NCBI GenBank assembly: GCA_946183365.1
Contig: CAMHAH010000001.1
Location: 153,232 to 217,231 of the forward strand
Reading direction: 5' to 3'
DNA length: 64,000 bases
From: an uncultured Clostridia bacterium
GTDB lineage: Bacteria > Bacillota > Clostridia > Oscillospirales > Acutalibacteraceae
The notes beneath the pieces are model-generated. The model was given only the letters and a program-made list of their open reading frames with translations. It did no database searches and was not told the DNA's origin. A program made the translations under genes and the position numbers. Shown here piece by piece: positions 31,877 to 41,419 of the stretch. The stretch's first letter is position 1. Each line of letters starts with the position of its first letter.

Positions 31877-34800
31877 ATGCGATTTTTAGACAATGTTATC
31901 CGCGCCTCTAAGCAATACAAGGCGTTGGAGAACGCGATCAAGACCAACTCACGAGCCGCCGGCGTAGGCGTTTCGGGAGTACACAAAGCAAATATCATCT
32001 CTTCGCTCTGTCGGGATAACTCCCTCAGAGCCTTTTGTGTTGCCCAAAACGAGCAGGAGGCTCAGATACTCTGCAACGACTTAAGCTCTATGGGTATGAG
32101 AGCCTTTGTATATCCCAAGAAGGATTTCATCTATATTCCTTCTCAGGTAAAATCTCACGAATATGAGCACCAAAGGCTGAATATCCTAAGCAGAATGATA
32201 AGCGGCGAGTACGACGTTGTCATAGCTACGCTTGACGCGGCGGCTCAGTTCACGATACCCAAAGACGTCCTCAGCTCGGTCTCGCGTGTACTCAAGCCCG
32301 ATGTAGAGATAGATATACATGAGTTTGAAAAGTCCCTGCTCCTACTCGGATATGAGCGCTGCGACAACGTAGAGGGCAGCGGCCAGTTCTCGGTCAGAGG
32401 CGGTCTGATAGACCTGTTCATGCCCGACAGCGAGGCACCCGTAAGGATAGAGCTGTGGGGCGACAGCATAGACACTATCAACTACTTTGATACAGAGACA
32501 CAGCGCCGCACGGATTATTGTGAGGAGATCGCGCTGACCCCCTCGAGCGAGATCTTGATAGACAGTAAAGAAGCCCTCGCTGATAAACTGCGCAAAAAGG
32601 CTTCTTACCTTAAAAGCGCGGGCAGCTCCGCGGCTAAGGAGCGTCTGCTCAAAGAAGCCGATATGCTCTCCTCCGGGCTCAGCTTTGCGACCTATGACAA
32701 ATATATCTCTCTGGTATACGATAAACCCGCGACGCTCTTCGATTACTTTGACGAAAAAGAGATAGTTTTTATCTCAGAATACAAGAACGTAAAGGAACGC
32801 GACCGCTCGATGGTGTTCCATGAGAAAGAGGAGCTCAAAGGGCTTTTTGCCGACGGAATTCTATGCAGAGGCTTCGAGACCTATTCCCTCGACTTTACGC
32901 AGAGCATGAACATCCTGCTCGATCGCCCGACGATCTTCCTCGACACCTTCACTCACGCTAACTATGATACACAGCTCAGCGAGGCTGTCACCTTCAACGC
33001 GCGCCAGACCTCACCGTGGTCGGGCAACAGCGCCGCGCTCACTGAGGATCTCGAGGATATCGGCTACGGCAGTATGGCGGCGGTCATCCTCGCGGGCACC
33101 GAGAAGGGCGCTGAGAACCTCTGCTCTCTGCTGAACGACAAGGGTATCAACGCTAAATACACCGCGACCCTCGACAAAGCCGAGCGCGGCTTTGTATACG
33201 TTATGCCGGGTATGCTCAGCGCGGGCATCGAATATCCCGAACAGCATTTCATACTGTACAGCCTCTCGGCGGTCAACACAGCGCCTAAGAAAAAGCGCCG
33301 CCGTACCCCTAAGGACGGCAAGGCGGTCTATCAGCTCTCTGACCTCAGCGTAGGCGAGTATGTGGTACACTCCATCCACGGTATCGGAGTATACCGCGGG
33401 ATACGCAAGATGGACGTACAGGGACTGATAAAGGATTACATCCTGATAGAATACGCCAAGGGTGACAACCTGTATGTACCCGTCACTCAGCTCGACCTCG
33501 TCGCAAAATATATCGGCCCTAAGGAGAACAACCGCGTAAAGCTCAACCGCTTGGGCTCTAAGGAATGGCAGAACTCAAAGCGCAGGGTCAAAGCCGCCGC
33601 CAAGGAGATGGCTAAAGAGCTCATCGAGCTTTACTCAAAGCGTATGCAGGCTCAGGGACACGCATTCTCAGCAGACAACGAATGGCAGCACGACTTTGAG
33701 GCAGGCTTCCCCTATGACGAGACAGAGGATCAGCTCCGCTGCAGCGACGAGATAAAGCACGATATGGAGAGAGCGGTGCCGATGGACCGTCTGCTGTGCG
33801 GCGACGTCGGCTTCGGCAAGACTGAGGTAGCGCTCAGAGCCGCCTTCAAATGCGTCTCCGACAGTATGCAGTGCGCTCTGCTCTGCCCCACCACGATCCT
33901 CGCGTGGCAGCACTATCAGACGGTGCTCAACCGCTTTGACGGCTACCCGATAAGGGTCGAGCTGCTCTCGCGCTTCCGCTCGGCGTCCCAGCAAAAGGAG
34001 ATACTCGAAAAGCTCAAGCGCGGTGAGATAGACATGATAATCGGAACCCACCGACTTGTACAGAAGGATGTTGAATTCCGTGATCTCGGACTTGCCATAA
34101 TAGATGAGGAACAGCGCTTCGGAGTAGCTCAGAAGGAGCATTTCAAAGAAATGCGCAAAAACATAGATATCCTCACACTCTCCGCGACACCCATCCCCCG
34201 CACCCTCAATATGGCGATGAGCGGTATACGCGATATGTCGGTCATAGAAGAAGCTCCCCTCGACCGCCATCCCGTACAGACCTATGTACTTGAGCACGAT
34301 ACCGCCGTTATCAATGAAGCTATCCGCAGAGAACTCCGCCGCGGCGGTCAGGTTTTCTATCTATACAATAATGTCGAGGGCATCAACGCTAAAGCTATCC
34401 GCATAGGAGAGGCGATACCCGAGGCGAATATCGCCGTGGGCCACGGCAAAATGAGCGAGCAGGAGCTCTCGGAAGTCTGGAGAAAAATGCTCAATCAGGA
34501 GGTCAACGTCCTCGTATGCACCACCATCATCGAAACGGGTGTAGACCTGCCTAACGCAAACACGCTTATCATAGAGAACGCCGACCGCTTCGGTCTCTCT
34601 CAGCTCCACCAGATACGCGGCAGAGTAGGCCGCTCCCCGAGGAGAGCCTACGCATACTTCACCTATAACGGCGCGAAGGTGCTGTCCGATATATCACAGA
34701 AGCGCCTGACCGCTATCCGCGAGTTCACCGAGTTCGGCTCGGGCTTCAAGATAGCCATGCGCGACCTCGAGCTCAGAGGCGCGGGAAACATCCTCGGCGC

Positions 34801-35323
34801 CGAACAGCACGGCCATATGGAGGACGTCGGCTACGATATGTATATCAAGCTCCTCGGCGACGCTGTCAAAGAGGAAAAAGGCGAACAGCCCGAGGATATC
34901 GAAGAGCACGACTGCCTGATAGACGTACAGGTACAGGCTCACATTCCCGAGGATTATATAGAAAGCCTCTCGAACCGTCTCGACGCCTACCGCCGTATAG
35001 CCGATATCCGCACCAACGAGGATTCACGCGACGTTATAGATGAGCTCTTGGACCGCTACGGAGACGTTCCTCAGTCGGTCATGGGGCTTGTTGATATAGC
35101 GCTGGTACGCAACCGCGCGGCGGCAATGGGTATTTATGAGATACGCCAGAACGACAGCTCTCTGATGATGTATCTGAGCGATATACGCCGAAAAGAAGTA
35201 CCCGAGCTGATAGGCAAAATGCCCGGCAGAGCCATGCTCTCCGCGGGCGGCAAGCCGTATATCGCCGTCCGTATGGGTAAGACCGACAAGGTATTGCCGA
35301 CGCTGAAAACGATATTTGGATAA
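31877..35323 (+). CDS. mfd: Transcription-repair coupling factor
   Basis: DNA translocase that removes RNA polymerase stalled at lesions and recruits nucleotide-excision repair. The 1148 residues show an N-terminal UvrB-like module, the RNA-polymerase-interaction domain (LSVGEYVVHSIHGIGVY...KGDNLYVPV) and the RecG-like motor: Walker A LLCGDVGFGKTEVALRAAF, DEEQ box IIDEEQRFGV, TLSATPIPRT, and the translocation motif QLHQIRGRVGRS. A C-terminal TRCF domain closes it. No strong ribosome site is visible before the ATG. Confidence 0.97.
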   Translation: MRFLDNVIRASKQYKALENAIKTNSRAAGVGVSGVHKANIISSLCRDNSLRAFCVAQNEQEAQILCNDLSSMGMRAFVYPKKDFIYIPSQVKSHEYEHQRLNILSRMISGEYDVVIATLDAAAQFTIPKDVLSSVSRVLKPDVEIDIHEFEKSLLLLGYERCDNVEGSGQFSVRGGLIDLFMPDSEAPVRIELWGDSIDTINYFDTETQRRTDYCEEIALTPSSEILIDSKEALADKLRKKASYLKSAGSSAAKERLLKEADMLSSGLSFATYDKYISLVYDKPATLFDYFDEKEIVFISEYKNVKERDRSMVFHEKEELKGLFADGILCRGFETYSLDFTQSMNILLDRPTIFLDTFTHANYDTQLSEAVTFNARQTSPWSGNSAALTEDLEDIGYGSMAAVILAGTEKGAENLCSLLNDKGINAKYTATLDKAERGFVYVMPGMLSAGIEYPEQHFILYSLSAVNTAPKKKRRRTPKDGKAVYQLSDLSVGEYVVHSIHGIGVYRGIRKMDVQGLIKDYILIEYAKGDNLYVPVTQLDLVAKYIGPKENNRVKLNRLGSKEWQNSKRRVKAAAKEMAKELIELYSKRMQAQGHAFSADNEWQHDFEAGFPYDETEDQLRCSDEIKHDMERAVPMDRLLCGDVGFGKTEVALRAAFKCVSDSMQCALLCPTTILAWQHYQTVLNRFDGYPIRVELLSRFRSASQQKEILEKLKRGEIDMIIGTHRLVQKDVEFRDLGLAIIDEEQRFGVAQKEHFKEMRKNIDILTLSATPIPRTLNMAMSGIRDMSVIEEAPLDRHPVQTYVLEHDTAVINEAIRRELRRGGQVFYLYNNVEGINAKAIRIGEAIPEANIAVGHGKMSEQELSEVWRKMLNQEVNVLVCTTIIETGVDLPNANTLIIENADRFGLSQLHQIRGRVGRSPRRAYAYFTYNGAKVLSDISQKRLTAIREFTEFGSGFKIAMRDLELRGAGNILGAEQHGHMEDVGYDMYIKLLGDAVKEEKGEQPEDIEEHDCLIDVQVQAHIPEDYIESLSNRLDAYRRIADIRTNEDSRDVIDELLDRYGDVPQSVMGLVDIALVRNRAAAMGIYEIRQNDSSLMMYLSDIRRKEVPELIGKMPGRAMLSAGGKPYIAVRMGKTDKVLPTLKTIFG

Positions 35324-35379
35324 CCAAACTCAATCAAATATAATCAAATTCTATATTAAGTCATTCAAACAAAAGCAAA

Positions 35380-35445
35380 AGATTGTCACAGCCGTATTTC
35401 TTCTCGTGTTCCCTGCTCGGAACAAGGGCGTTGCTGTGACAATCT
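35380..35445 (+). terminator. Long-stem terminator or structured RNA after mfd
   Basis: 13-bp perfect stem AGATTGTCACAGC/GCTGTGACAATCT around 40 bases that can form an inner GTTCC/GGAAC hairpin, followed by ATTTTCTTT. It is much longer than the other terminators here. The rest of the 294-base gap to the next gene holds its promoter. Confidence 0.6.
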
Positions 35446-35509
35446 ATTTTCTTTATTAGAATAAATATTATAACAAAATGTGAATATTTGATTTTTTTAT
35501 CACAATATA

Positions 35510-35538
35510 TAGACAAATTTTAAAAAATGTTGTATATT
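35510..35538 (+). promoter_or_regulatory. Promoter of the PrsA-like lipoprotein gene
   Basis: TAGACA, 17-base spacer and TATATT, about 80 bases before the start codon. Confidence 0.5.
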
Positions 35539-35617
35539 GTATTAGTTAAATAATATTATCATGAGGTGATATGCGTTATTCACCTGTAATGGTAATAAAC
35601 AAAGGACGGTAATTAAA

Positions 35618-36754
35618 ATGAAGAATTTTACTAAAATCCTCTGCGTCGTTCTGGCGTTGGTAATGGCTCTTTCCGTTGCCTCTTGCTCCCTCAGTCCGGA
35701 GTACGCCTACGACAAGGACGATATTAAGCTCCCCATCGGCGTATACATCTACTACCTGTACAACGCTTACAGCCAGGCTCAGTCCTACGCTCAGGCGTCT
35801 GATCTTTATGATTCGGCTACAGGTAAGTACGACGGAAAGAAATCTTTCTTAAAGATGGAGATCACCGATGATGACGGCGTTACCGCTGTGGCAGAGGATT
35901 GGATCAAGAATAAGGCAGAAGAGCAGATCAAGACCGCCGTTGCGACCATGACAAAGTTCAACGAACTCGGCTGCACTCTCGACCAGACTGAGCTCGATCA
36001 GGCAAAAGACTACTATAAGAACTACTGGGAACAGGGCTACAAAGAGACCCTCGAGGGCTACGGCATCAGCTTTGACTCCTTCTTTATGGCGGGCTATACC
36101 ATCAGCGTAATGGACAACGATGCATTCAAGGCTGAGTACGGCAAGGGCGGTCCTTCAGAGGTTGCCGACGCAGATCTCCAGAAGTATTTCACAGATAACT
36201 ACACCTCATATAAGTATTTCTCAGCTAACCTCTATAAGAGCGAGACCGCCGAAGATACAGAGGCGTCTGAGAGCAGCGCAAACGTACCGCTTTCAGAGGA
36301 TGAGATCGCCGCTTATCAGAAGGAATTCGACGGCTACGCAAGCACTCTGTCAACAGGCGGCTCTTTCGACGATATCCTCAAGCAGTATCAGACCGCTCAT
36401 GATATCACAGAAGACCCCAGCACACAGAACGTATCTATCATCGAAGAGGATACTACCGACGAGCTTATGAAGACCATCAAGGATATGAAAGACGGTCAGG
36501 CTATGACTATCGTCATCGGTGACGAGGATACCACAAAGCAGATATATCTCTTATACAGAGAGCCTATTACTAATAAGGTCGAGGAATACACCGAGGCTGA
36601 CAGCACAAACCGCGACAACGTTCTTTCCTCAATGAAGGGCGACGATTTCAAAGAGCTCATCAAGAAATTATCAGAAGACCTCGGCGTTACCCTCTCATCA
36701 GCCTGCAACAGCTACAAACCCTCTATGTTTGAGGCTAAAAATAAACGGAGTTGA
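35618..36754 (+). CDS. PrsA/SurA-like lipoprotein (probable foldase)
   Basis: Exported lipoprotein of 378 residues: signal peptide with lipobox VASC, acceptor Cys about residue 23. The middle is helical with long Gln/Lys/Glu segments, like the SurA N-terminal chaperone domain. The C-terminal half (about 215-320) carries a PpiC-parvulin-like pattern (GGSFDDILKQYQTAHD ... LMKTIKDMKDGQAMTIVIGDEDTTKQIYLLYRE, cited as the start and end of the region). Known members help fold exported proteins. Position after mfd is common for such genes in clostridia. The active-site residues of parvulins are not clearly conserved, so it may be chaperone only. Confidence 0.7.
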   Translation: MKNFTKILCVVLALVMALSVASCSLSPEYAYDKDDIKLPIGVYIYYLYNAYSQAQSYAQASDLYDSATGKYDGKKSFLKMEITDDDGVTAVAEDWIKNKAEEQIKTAVATMTKFNELGCTLDQTELDQAKDYYKNYWEQGYKETLEGYGISFDSFFMAGYTISVMDNDAFKAEYGKGGPSEVADADLQKYFTDNYTSYKYFSANLYKSETAEDTEASESSANVPLSEDEIAAYQKEFDGYASTLSTGGSFDDILKQYQTAHDITEDPSTQNVSIIEEDTTDELMKTIKDMKDGQAMTIVIGDEDTTKQIYLLYREPITNKVEEYTEADSTNRDNVLSSMKGDDFKELIKKLSEDLGVTLSSACNSYKPSMFEAKNKRS

Positions 36755-36758
36755 TTTT

Positions 36759-37640
36759 ATGAAAAAATCACTTAAATACATCTCTCTCATACTTGCTGTG
36801 ATTTTCATCATCGCGGGCTGCGCTATGGTAGCCTACGCTGAGGGAGAAGACAAGGGCGAGCCGCCCGCGGCTCAGGAGAATAATCCCCAGACGCCTGAAA
36901 CTCCTCAGACGCCCGAGACCCCCGAAACTCCCCAGACGCCCGAAACGCCCGAAACTCCCCAGACGCCCGAACAGGGAAACGTAGATCCCAACAACCAGGG
37001 CGGCGGCACCGATACCGGCACCGGAACCGGTACCGACACTTATAACGGCGGCGGAACTGTCGACAACAACGTTGACAACTCAGGCAGCGGATACAACTAT
37101 GATAACTCATATCAGCAGAACTATGATCCCATCTATTACGGCGACAACGCTAATTCAAACAATGTCGTGATCTCAGATGAGACTGCCGGCTCGGTATCCT
37201 CTAAGAATAATCTTTACAATTCTTCGGGCTTAAGCGCCGCTGAGGCGGCTCCGAACGAATGGAGCGAGATCACTCTTGATGAAAAGTCTGTTAAGACCGG
37301 CGTCGCTGATTTCTCGTCTATAAAGACCAATACCGCGACCGAAGATAACGGACAGTGGGTATTATACCTCGGATATGTTCTTATAGGTCTATCCGTTCTC
37401 GGTATCCTCTACTTCATCATTTCTACCATAGCCCAGCGCAAGGCAAACGCCTCTGCCGCGGCGCGATCGGCTTATAATGCCCCTGCGCGTTCACAGGCAG
37501 CGAGAATGTCTGAACGCGAGCGCCGCTCAAACGAGAGCATAAACCGCTATAATGATGAGATCAAAACCTATTCGCGCCGCGTATCTTCCAAGGCAGATAC
37601 CGGTGAGGTCTACATCCCCCGCAGAGCGAGGACAAAATAA
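36759..37640 (+). CDS. Single-pass membrane protein with Pro/Thr-rich repeats, unknown function
   Basis: About 293 residues. Signal peptide, then about seven PETPQTP-type repeats (residues 40-75), a Gly/Asn/Asp/Thr-rich low-complexity stretch, and a short folded segment. One membrane helix (WVLYLGYVLIGLSVLGILYF, about 200-220) and a basic cytoplasmic tail with coiled-coil pattern follow. The start is set by GGAG before ATG AAA AAA TCA; it begins four bases after the PrsA-like gene, so both are cotranscribed. The topology suggests a surface or wall-spanning protein with a cytoplasmic contact. No known domain recognised. Confidence 0.7.
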   Translation: MKKSLKYISLILAVIFIIAGCAMVAYAEGEDKGEPPAAQENNPQTPETPQTPETPETPQTPETPETPQTPEQGNVDPNNQGGGTDTGTGTGTDTYNGGGTVDNNVDNSGSGYNYDNSYQQNYDPIYYGDNANSNNVVISDETAGSVSSKNNLYNSSGLSAAEAAPNEWSEITLDEKSVKTGVADFSSIKTNTATEDNGQWVLYLGYVLIGLSVLGILYFIISTIAQRKANASAAARSAYNAPARSQAARMSERERRSNESINRYNDEIKTYSRRVSSKADTGEVYIPRRARTK

Positions 37641-37651
37641 TACAAAGAATT

Positions 37652-37674
37652 ACCGCCGTATTTTGTACGGCGGT
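37652..37674 (+). terminator. Terminator of the PrsA-like operon
   Basis: Perfect 9-bp stem ACCGCCGTA/TACGGCGGT followed by TTTTTCATC. It sits between converging genes and could also stop the phage cassette transcript from the other side, though A/T flanks favour the plus strand. Confidence 0.85.
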
Positions 37675-37685
37675 TTTTCATCCTC

Positions 37686-37708
37686 AGAGCTGTCATGTTG
37701 ACGGCTCT
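37686..37708 (+). terminator. Second terminator-like hairpin
   Basis: AGAGC-TGTC pairs with GAC-GGCTCT including one G-T pair, followed by TTATTTATTT. It overlaps the 3' flank of the phage fibre gene. Confidence 0.5.
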
Positions 37709-37712
37709 TTAT

Positions 37713-38177
37713 TTATTTGAACGCTATCATCGTATACTGGCTGCCCTCTGCGTTGAGGCTTACCTTTACACCCTCGGAGTCCGCGGCGATCTCATGGATC
37801 GTCACTCCTGAGTTGTTTATGCTGATGCCGGCCGTATTACCGTTTCCGTAAGCCGCGTAGCCGCTGTTGACTACCGTCACTCCGTTGCTGAAGCTCACGG
37901 CAGGCACTCCGCGCTTGAATACGATAACAAACTTCGGTACAAAGCTCAGCACTATCGTCCGCTGCGCGGCTCCCGAGCCCGCGTAAACGCTGACCTCATA
38001 CGGATTATTGAGCTTAGCCTTCTCGTCAGCGGTCACATGGATACCGCTGTTATTGATATGACCCCCAAGCTGCGTATCTATGATATTGTTATCGGATACG
38101 AAGTCAGCTCTCTTGGGGCGGTCGCTTTCAGTCCACGCGTTCAGATGCAGATTTGTCGTATGATTACTCGATGCCAT
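37713..38177 (-). CDS. Phage tail fibre/collar-type protein
   Basis: Protein of 154 residues, distal gene of the phage cassette. The N-terminal part (HTTNLHLNAWTESDRPKRADFVSDN, HINNSGIHVTADEKAKLNNPY) has the repeated motif seen in many Firmicutes phage fibre or tail-tip proteins. The rest is beta-rich, Gly/Asn/Val-rich, as expected for a receptor-contacting trimer. AAGGATAGTA precedes the ATG. It probably recognises the target cell surface. It is short for a fibre. Confidence 0.7.
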   Translation of the reverse strand: MASSNHTTNLHLNAWTESDRPKRADFVSDNNIIDTQLGGHINNSGIHVTADEKAKLNNPYEVSVYAGSGAAQRTIVLSFVPKFVIVFKRGVPAVSFSNGVTVVNSGYAAYGNGNTAGISINNSGVTIHEIAADSEGVKVSLNAEGSQYTMIAFK

Positions 38178-38196
38178 TACTATCCTTCTTTCCTTA

Positions 38197-38760
38197 TCAT
38201 TCAGTTCTGGTGTCTAATTCATGCCATGACAGATTAAGACTGTCGATCTCTCCGAAGGTCCTGTCCTCGGCGTCGATCTGCTCCCATGTCATAGTATTGA
38301 AGGTGATCTGGAACTCCAGATGCAAGGGTATGATCTTGCTTACCTCACTTTCTATGAACGCCTGCTCAGCCTGAGAATAATCCTCTGTCACAGCCGATAT
38401 GTTCAGACTTTCCAGCTCGGGGAGCTCGCTGATGACGTAGCTGAGCCCCAAGCTCTCAAGAGCCTTACCAATACCCGACAGGGTAAAGTCACCTTCGCCG
38501 AGATTTGTCCTGAGCGTAAGCATCCTTCTTCTCTCTTCAACGCTGAAGTCCGACCTCTCGGGGCCGAACAGCTCCTCATAAACAGTCAGTCCCATATCCT
38601 CCGCCGTGCTGATGAACCTCTCCTTGAACATGGCGTCCAGCTCGTCATACAACAGCTCTATCTCAGCCGAATATACCTTAAGCTCCCTGTCCAAGGCTTC
38701 GGCTTCCTGACTGTATATCCTCAGCGGAGCCATGCTTTTTTTCATCGCTTCGTATACCAT
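38197..38760 (-). CDS. Phage baseplate wedge protein, gpI/YmfQ-like
   Basis: Protein of 187 residues. The N-terminal helical region with ELDAMFKERFISTAEDMGLTVYE and LFGPERSDFSVEERRRML matches the YmfQ/gpI-like tail family (DUF2313 type), which in contractile phages joins baseplate J to the fibres. Its start overlaps the stop of the gpJ-like gene in TGATG. Function is inferred from pattern and position. Confidence 0.75.
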   Translation of the reverse strand: MVYEAMKKSMAPLRIYSQEAEALDRELKVYSAEIELLYDELDAMFKERFISTAEDMGLTVYEELFGPERSDFSVEERRRMLTLRTNLGEGDFTLSGIGKALESLGLSYVISELPELESLNISAVTEDYSQAEQAFIESEVSKIIPLHLEFQITFNTMTWEQIDAEDRTFGEIDSLNLSWHELDTRTE

Positions 38761-39788
38761 CAGCTGCTCCTTACCAGTATATTATCGGCGACGGGATACT
38801 GGCTCTTGGTTATAATAGTGTCAGAGCCGTAGCTCTCAAGGAACTTATATGTCTCAACGCCCTTTGTATGATATATGATCTCGCCGATATCATTGAGCAT
38901 AACGTCTCTGCCTATACCGAGACCGTTGATGAATTCCGCAACGGAGGTCTTTATCTCATCTGCTACTTCATCGAAGCTGTAGCCGGCTTTGACGCTGAGC
39001 TTTATATACAGATTGATATCTACCGCCGTCGGACTGAACACGCGTACGTCAACATTCAGCTCTCTGGCTTCTCTTAAGAGCGCCTCTATCTCGCTGAGCT
39101 TGCTTGCGGGCAGATCTGTACCTTTGCCGCAGGCGTAAACATTTATCGTGCCTGCCCCTCTGGCTCTGCCTACCGCGGAAGCCGAGTATACGCCGTCGAC
39201 CGACATCGCTACCGAGCGATAATACGCTTCGTTTGTGCCGTTAGATATATTGACATAGCTGTCCTTGATCCTCTCTCTGAGCTCTTCATCGCTTTCAGCG
39301 TCGCTGCCGCCCGTAAAACGTGACGGATTGCTGACCGCGTCAACACCGATCACAGGAGTAACTACGATACCGACAGTACCGGCGGAAACGTTATACGCGC
39401 CGCCCGCTTCTGCGGCGGTGACCGTCGTATTGCACGACTGACTTTCGGCTTCGATAACAGCTTCATCATCGGTTACAAATTGCTTCATATCGCCGTTTGT
39501 ACAAACTACGGTACCCGCGGGAATGATTATATCTCCGTGTTCTTCGGCAGTCGTGATGAAGGTAACCCGACCCGACGCCTTTGTCGCGGTTTTTCTTATG
39601 ATGTTCCTCTGAGCGGCGTGCTCATCGAGATATGTACCCTCGGCTGTCACAGGAAACATTTGTCTCAAAATATACTCGGCATAAGCGCGCTCCTTGAAGA
39701 TCTCACCCGCAAGCACGCGCAGTCTGAGCATGATATCGGACTCGTTCTCGGGAACAAATCCGCTGAGCTCACTGTAATTATCTATCAT
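38760..39788 (-). CDS. Phage baseplate J-like protein
   Basis: Protein of 342 residues. Conserved features of the baseplate J (gp47/XkdT) family: GTYLDEHAAQRNIIRK near the N-terminus, PAGTVVCTNGDMKQFVTDDE, and GGSDAESDEELRERIKDSYVN in the middle, then an alpha/beta C-terminal region. It forms the baseplate wedge in Myoviridae-type tails. The ATG overlaps the end of the gp25-like gene. Full length for a compact member. Confidence 0.88.
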   Translation of the reverse strand: MIDNYSELSGFVPENESDIMLRLRVLAGEIFKERAYAEYILRQMFPVTAEGTYLDEHAAQRNIIRKTATKASGRVTFITTAEEHGDIIIPAGTVVCTNGDMKQFVTDDEAVIEAESQSCNTTVTAAEAGGAYNVSAGTVGIVVTPVIGVDAVSNPSRFTGGSDAESDEELRERIKDSYVNISNGTNEAYYRSVAMSVDGVYSASAVGRARGAGTINVYACGKGTDLPASKLSEIEALLREARELNVDVRVFSPTAVDINLYIKLSVKAGYSFDEVADEIKTSVAEFINGLGIGRDVMLNDIGEIIYHTKGVETYKFLESYGSDTIITKSQYPVADNILVRSS

Positions 39789-40155
39789 CCTGTTCAGGAT
39801 GTTCTCGTAAGATTCCAGATAAATCCACCTCCGTATTAGTTATAATACCCTTATAAGATACGCTTATCTCTGCTATGAGGCTCTCTGTGTCACAAGAGAG
39901 CACCTCTACCTCTGTAACGGAGATATCACAGCACGCTTCTTTGAAAAGCATATCGAGCTTCTCTGTAAGCAACGCGTCATCCTTACTCAGGCCTTTATAA
40001 TCGGTACCGAGCTCACGGTCATAAATAAACTCTCCCTTTACGGTCAAGACCGAGATCAGAACACGCTGTACAGCCTCGTCGATACCGCTGATATAAGTAT
40101 AGTCACCCGATGACCCGACGGCGATATCGCCGTCCTTCAGTAGTACGTCCATCAT
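39778..40155 (-). CDS. Phage baseplate wedge protein, gp25/XkdS-like
   Basis: Protein of 125 residues. IDEAVQRVLISVLTVKGEFIYDRELGTDYKGL is the core of the gp25/gpW-like lysozyme-fold baseplate family (DUF2634/XkdS type). The place between spike and baseplate J fits. The start overlaps the previous stop in TGATG-like fashion, with two ATG codons in a row. Confidence 0.78.
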   Translation of the reverse strand: MMDVLLKDGDIAVGSSGDYTYISGIDEAVQRVLISVLTVKGEFIYDRELGTDYKGLSKDDALLTEKLDMLFKEACCDISVTEVEVLSCDTESLIAEISVSYKGIITNTEVDLSGILREHPEQDDR

Positions 40156-40490
40156 GTCACCGCCCTGCCGTTTATAAGCACTCTGCCGTCATTTTTCAGC
40201 AGAACGGTCGCGCCGCCGGCTGAATACAACAGCAACTCGCCCGCCTGCAGATCATCTATTGCGGGAGATATCACCCCTAAACAGACTGAGCCGCTGTCCG
40301 CTGGCAGGACGACCGTCTTTGAGCCGACAGCGGGCACATACGCGATACCCGCGGGAGCAATGATAGGCAGGGATCTGTGATCCCGATCGGCGCTAACAGA
40401 TACAGTGCCTTTTTCAGCCGATCGTATCTCTCCCGAGGCAGTATCTTCACCCTTGAGATTGTTTCTCGTAACATATTCACTTAACCACAT
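40152..40490 (-). CDS. Phage baseplate spike protein, gpV-like
   Basis: Protein of 112 residues. An OB-fold-like core (GTVSVSADRDHRSLPIIAPAGIAYVPAVGSKTVVLP) and a C-terminal beta segment ending in VLLKNDGRVLINGRAV match short spike/gpV proteins (phage_base_V type). It would puncture or contact the target membrane. AAGGAGG precedes the ATG. Small for the family (usual 130-200), so the needle tip may be reduced. Confidence 0.68.
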   Translation of the reverse strand: MWLSEYVTRNNLKGEDTASGEIRSAEKGTVSVSADRDHRSLPIIAPAGIAYVPAVGSKTVVLPADSGSVCLGVISPAIDDLQAGELLLYSAGGATVLLKNDGRVLINGRAVT

Positions 40491-41419
40491 CAGCTCATCC
40501 TCCTTTTCATAATGACATCGGTATATTCGCCGCTTCTGTTCATTCTGTAGCGCAGAGCGCTTATATATAGATCGGTTATCTTCTCGGCTCCGTTTTCAAC
40601 TAAGGCTCTGTATCCCTCGATGCCGAGCAGTCTTGAAGGGCATCTCAGCTTCATGGTATACGCCTTCTCCGCGCCTGAACGTATCATAGCCTCAGCGCGT
40701 TTCATAGGGCTCTCGGTCATAACGGCGTTAAGAAACCTCTCTCTGACTATACCCCGCCCTATGGCGTCGGTGTTTTCTACAGGCAGTCTGTAGCCGCCTA
40801 AGCTCAGGGTCTTGATATTGACCGCGGATATCTCCTCACAGCGCTTATACTTCTCGCTCATCTCGATATATCTGATGCCGCCGCTTCCGCCGAAGCGCAC
40901 GCTTTCGTCCTTCTTCATGCCTTTCAGATACAATACTCCCTCTCCGCTGATACGGGGTATCGATGAATAACAGGCTGAACAAAAATTCTTCAGAACGTTC
41001 CAACAGGATGAACCCTTCACAACACTCTGCTCACCGAGATAAACCGAGTCGTCGCCATCGCCGACCGTTATACCGTACGGTAAAACATATCTCTCACAGA
41101 TAAGCCTCGCCGACGGGTGGTCATAGCTGCACGGAGCGGCTTCGTTATCCAAAAGATGAGCCGCTAAGCTGCGCGACGATATCCTCAGCATTTTGCCCGA
41201 CGGACGATATATCCGCTCCTCCTCGTCTACAACGCCTGCAAATACGATATCGTCACCCGAATACACGCGGATACCCATGAATTCAGCCGCCTCAAAATAC
41301 GGAAAGACCGCATACAGCGAGTCGGCGGGAACACCCTCGTCCACATCGATATTCAAGGAGAGAGCGGCGGGAGCTACGATCTCAAGACCGTTTATATCAC
41401 TCAGCACACATCTCAGCAT
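40490..41419 (-). CDS. Phage tail hub protein, gpD/XkdQ-like
   Basis: Protein of 309 residues. The beginning (LRCVLSDINGLEIVAPAALSLNIDVDEGVPADS) and the middle (SARLICERYVLPYGI, SCWNVLKNFCSACY) match the late-control D / XkdQ hub family, which makes the trimeric centre of the baseplate. It lies directly after the LysM tail protein gene, as in PBSX-type clusters. Assignment is by pattern and synteny. Confidence 0.72.
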   Translation of the reverse strand: MLRCVLSDINGLEIVAPAALSLNIDVDEGVPADSLYAVFPYFEAAEFMGIRVYSGDDIVFAGVVDEEERIYRPSGKMLRISSRSLAAHLLDNEAAPCSYDHPSARLICERYVLPYGITVGDGDDSVYLGEQSVVKGSSCWNVLKNFCSACYSSIPRISGEGVLYLKGMKKDESVRFGGSGGIRYIEMSEKYKRCEEISAVNIKTLSLGGYRLPVENTDAIGRGIVRERFLNAVMTESPMKRAEAMIRSGAEKAYTMKLRCPSRLLGIEGYRALVENGAEKITDLYISALRYRMNRSGEYTDVIMKRRMS

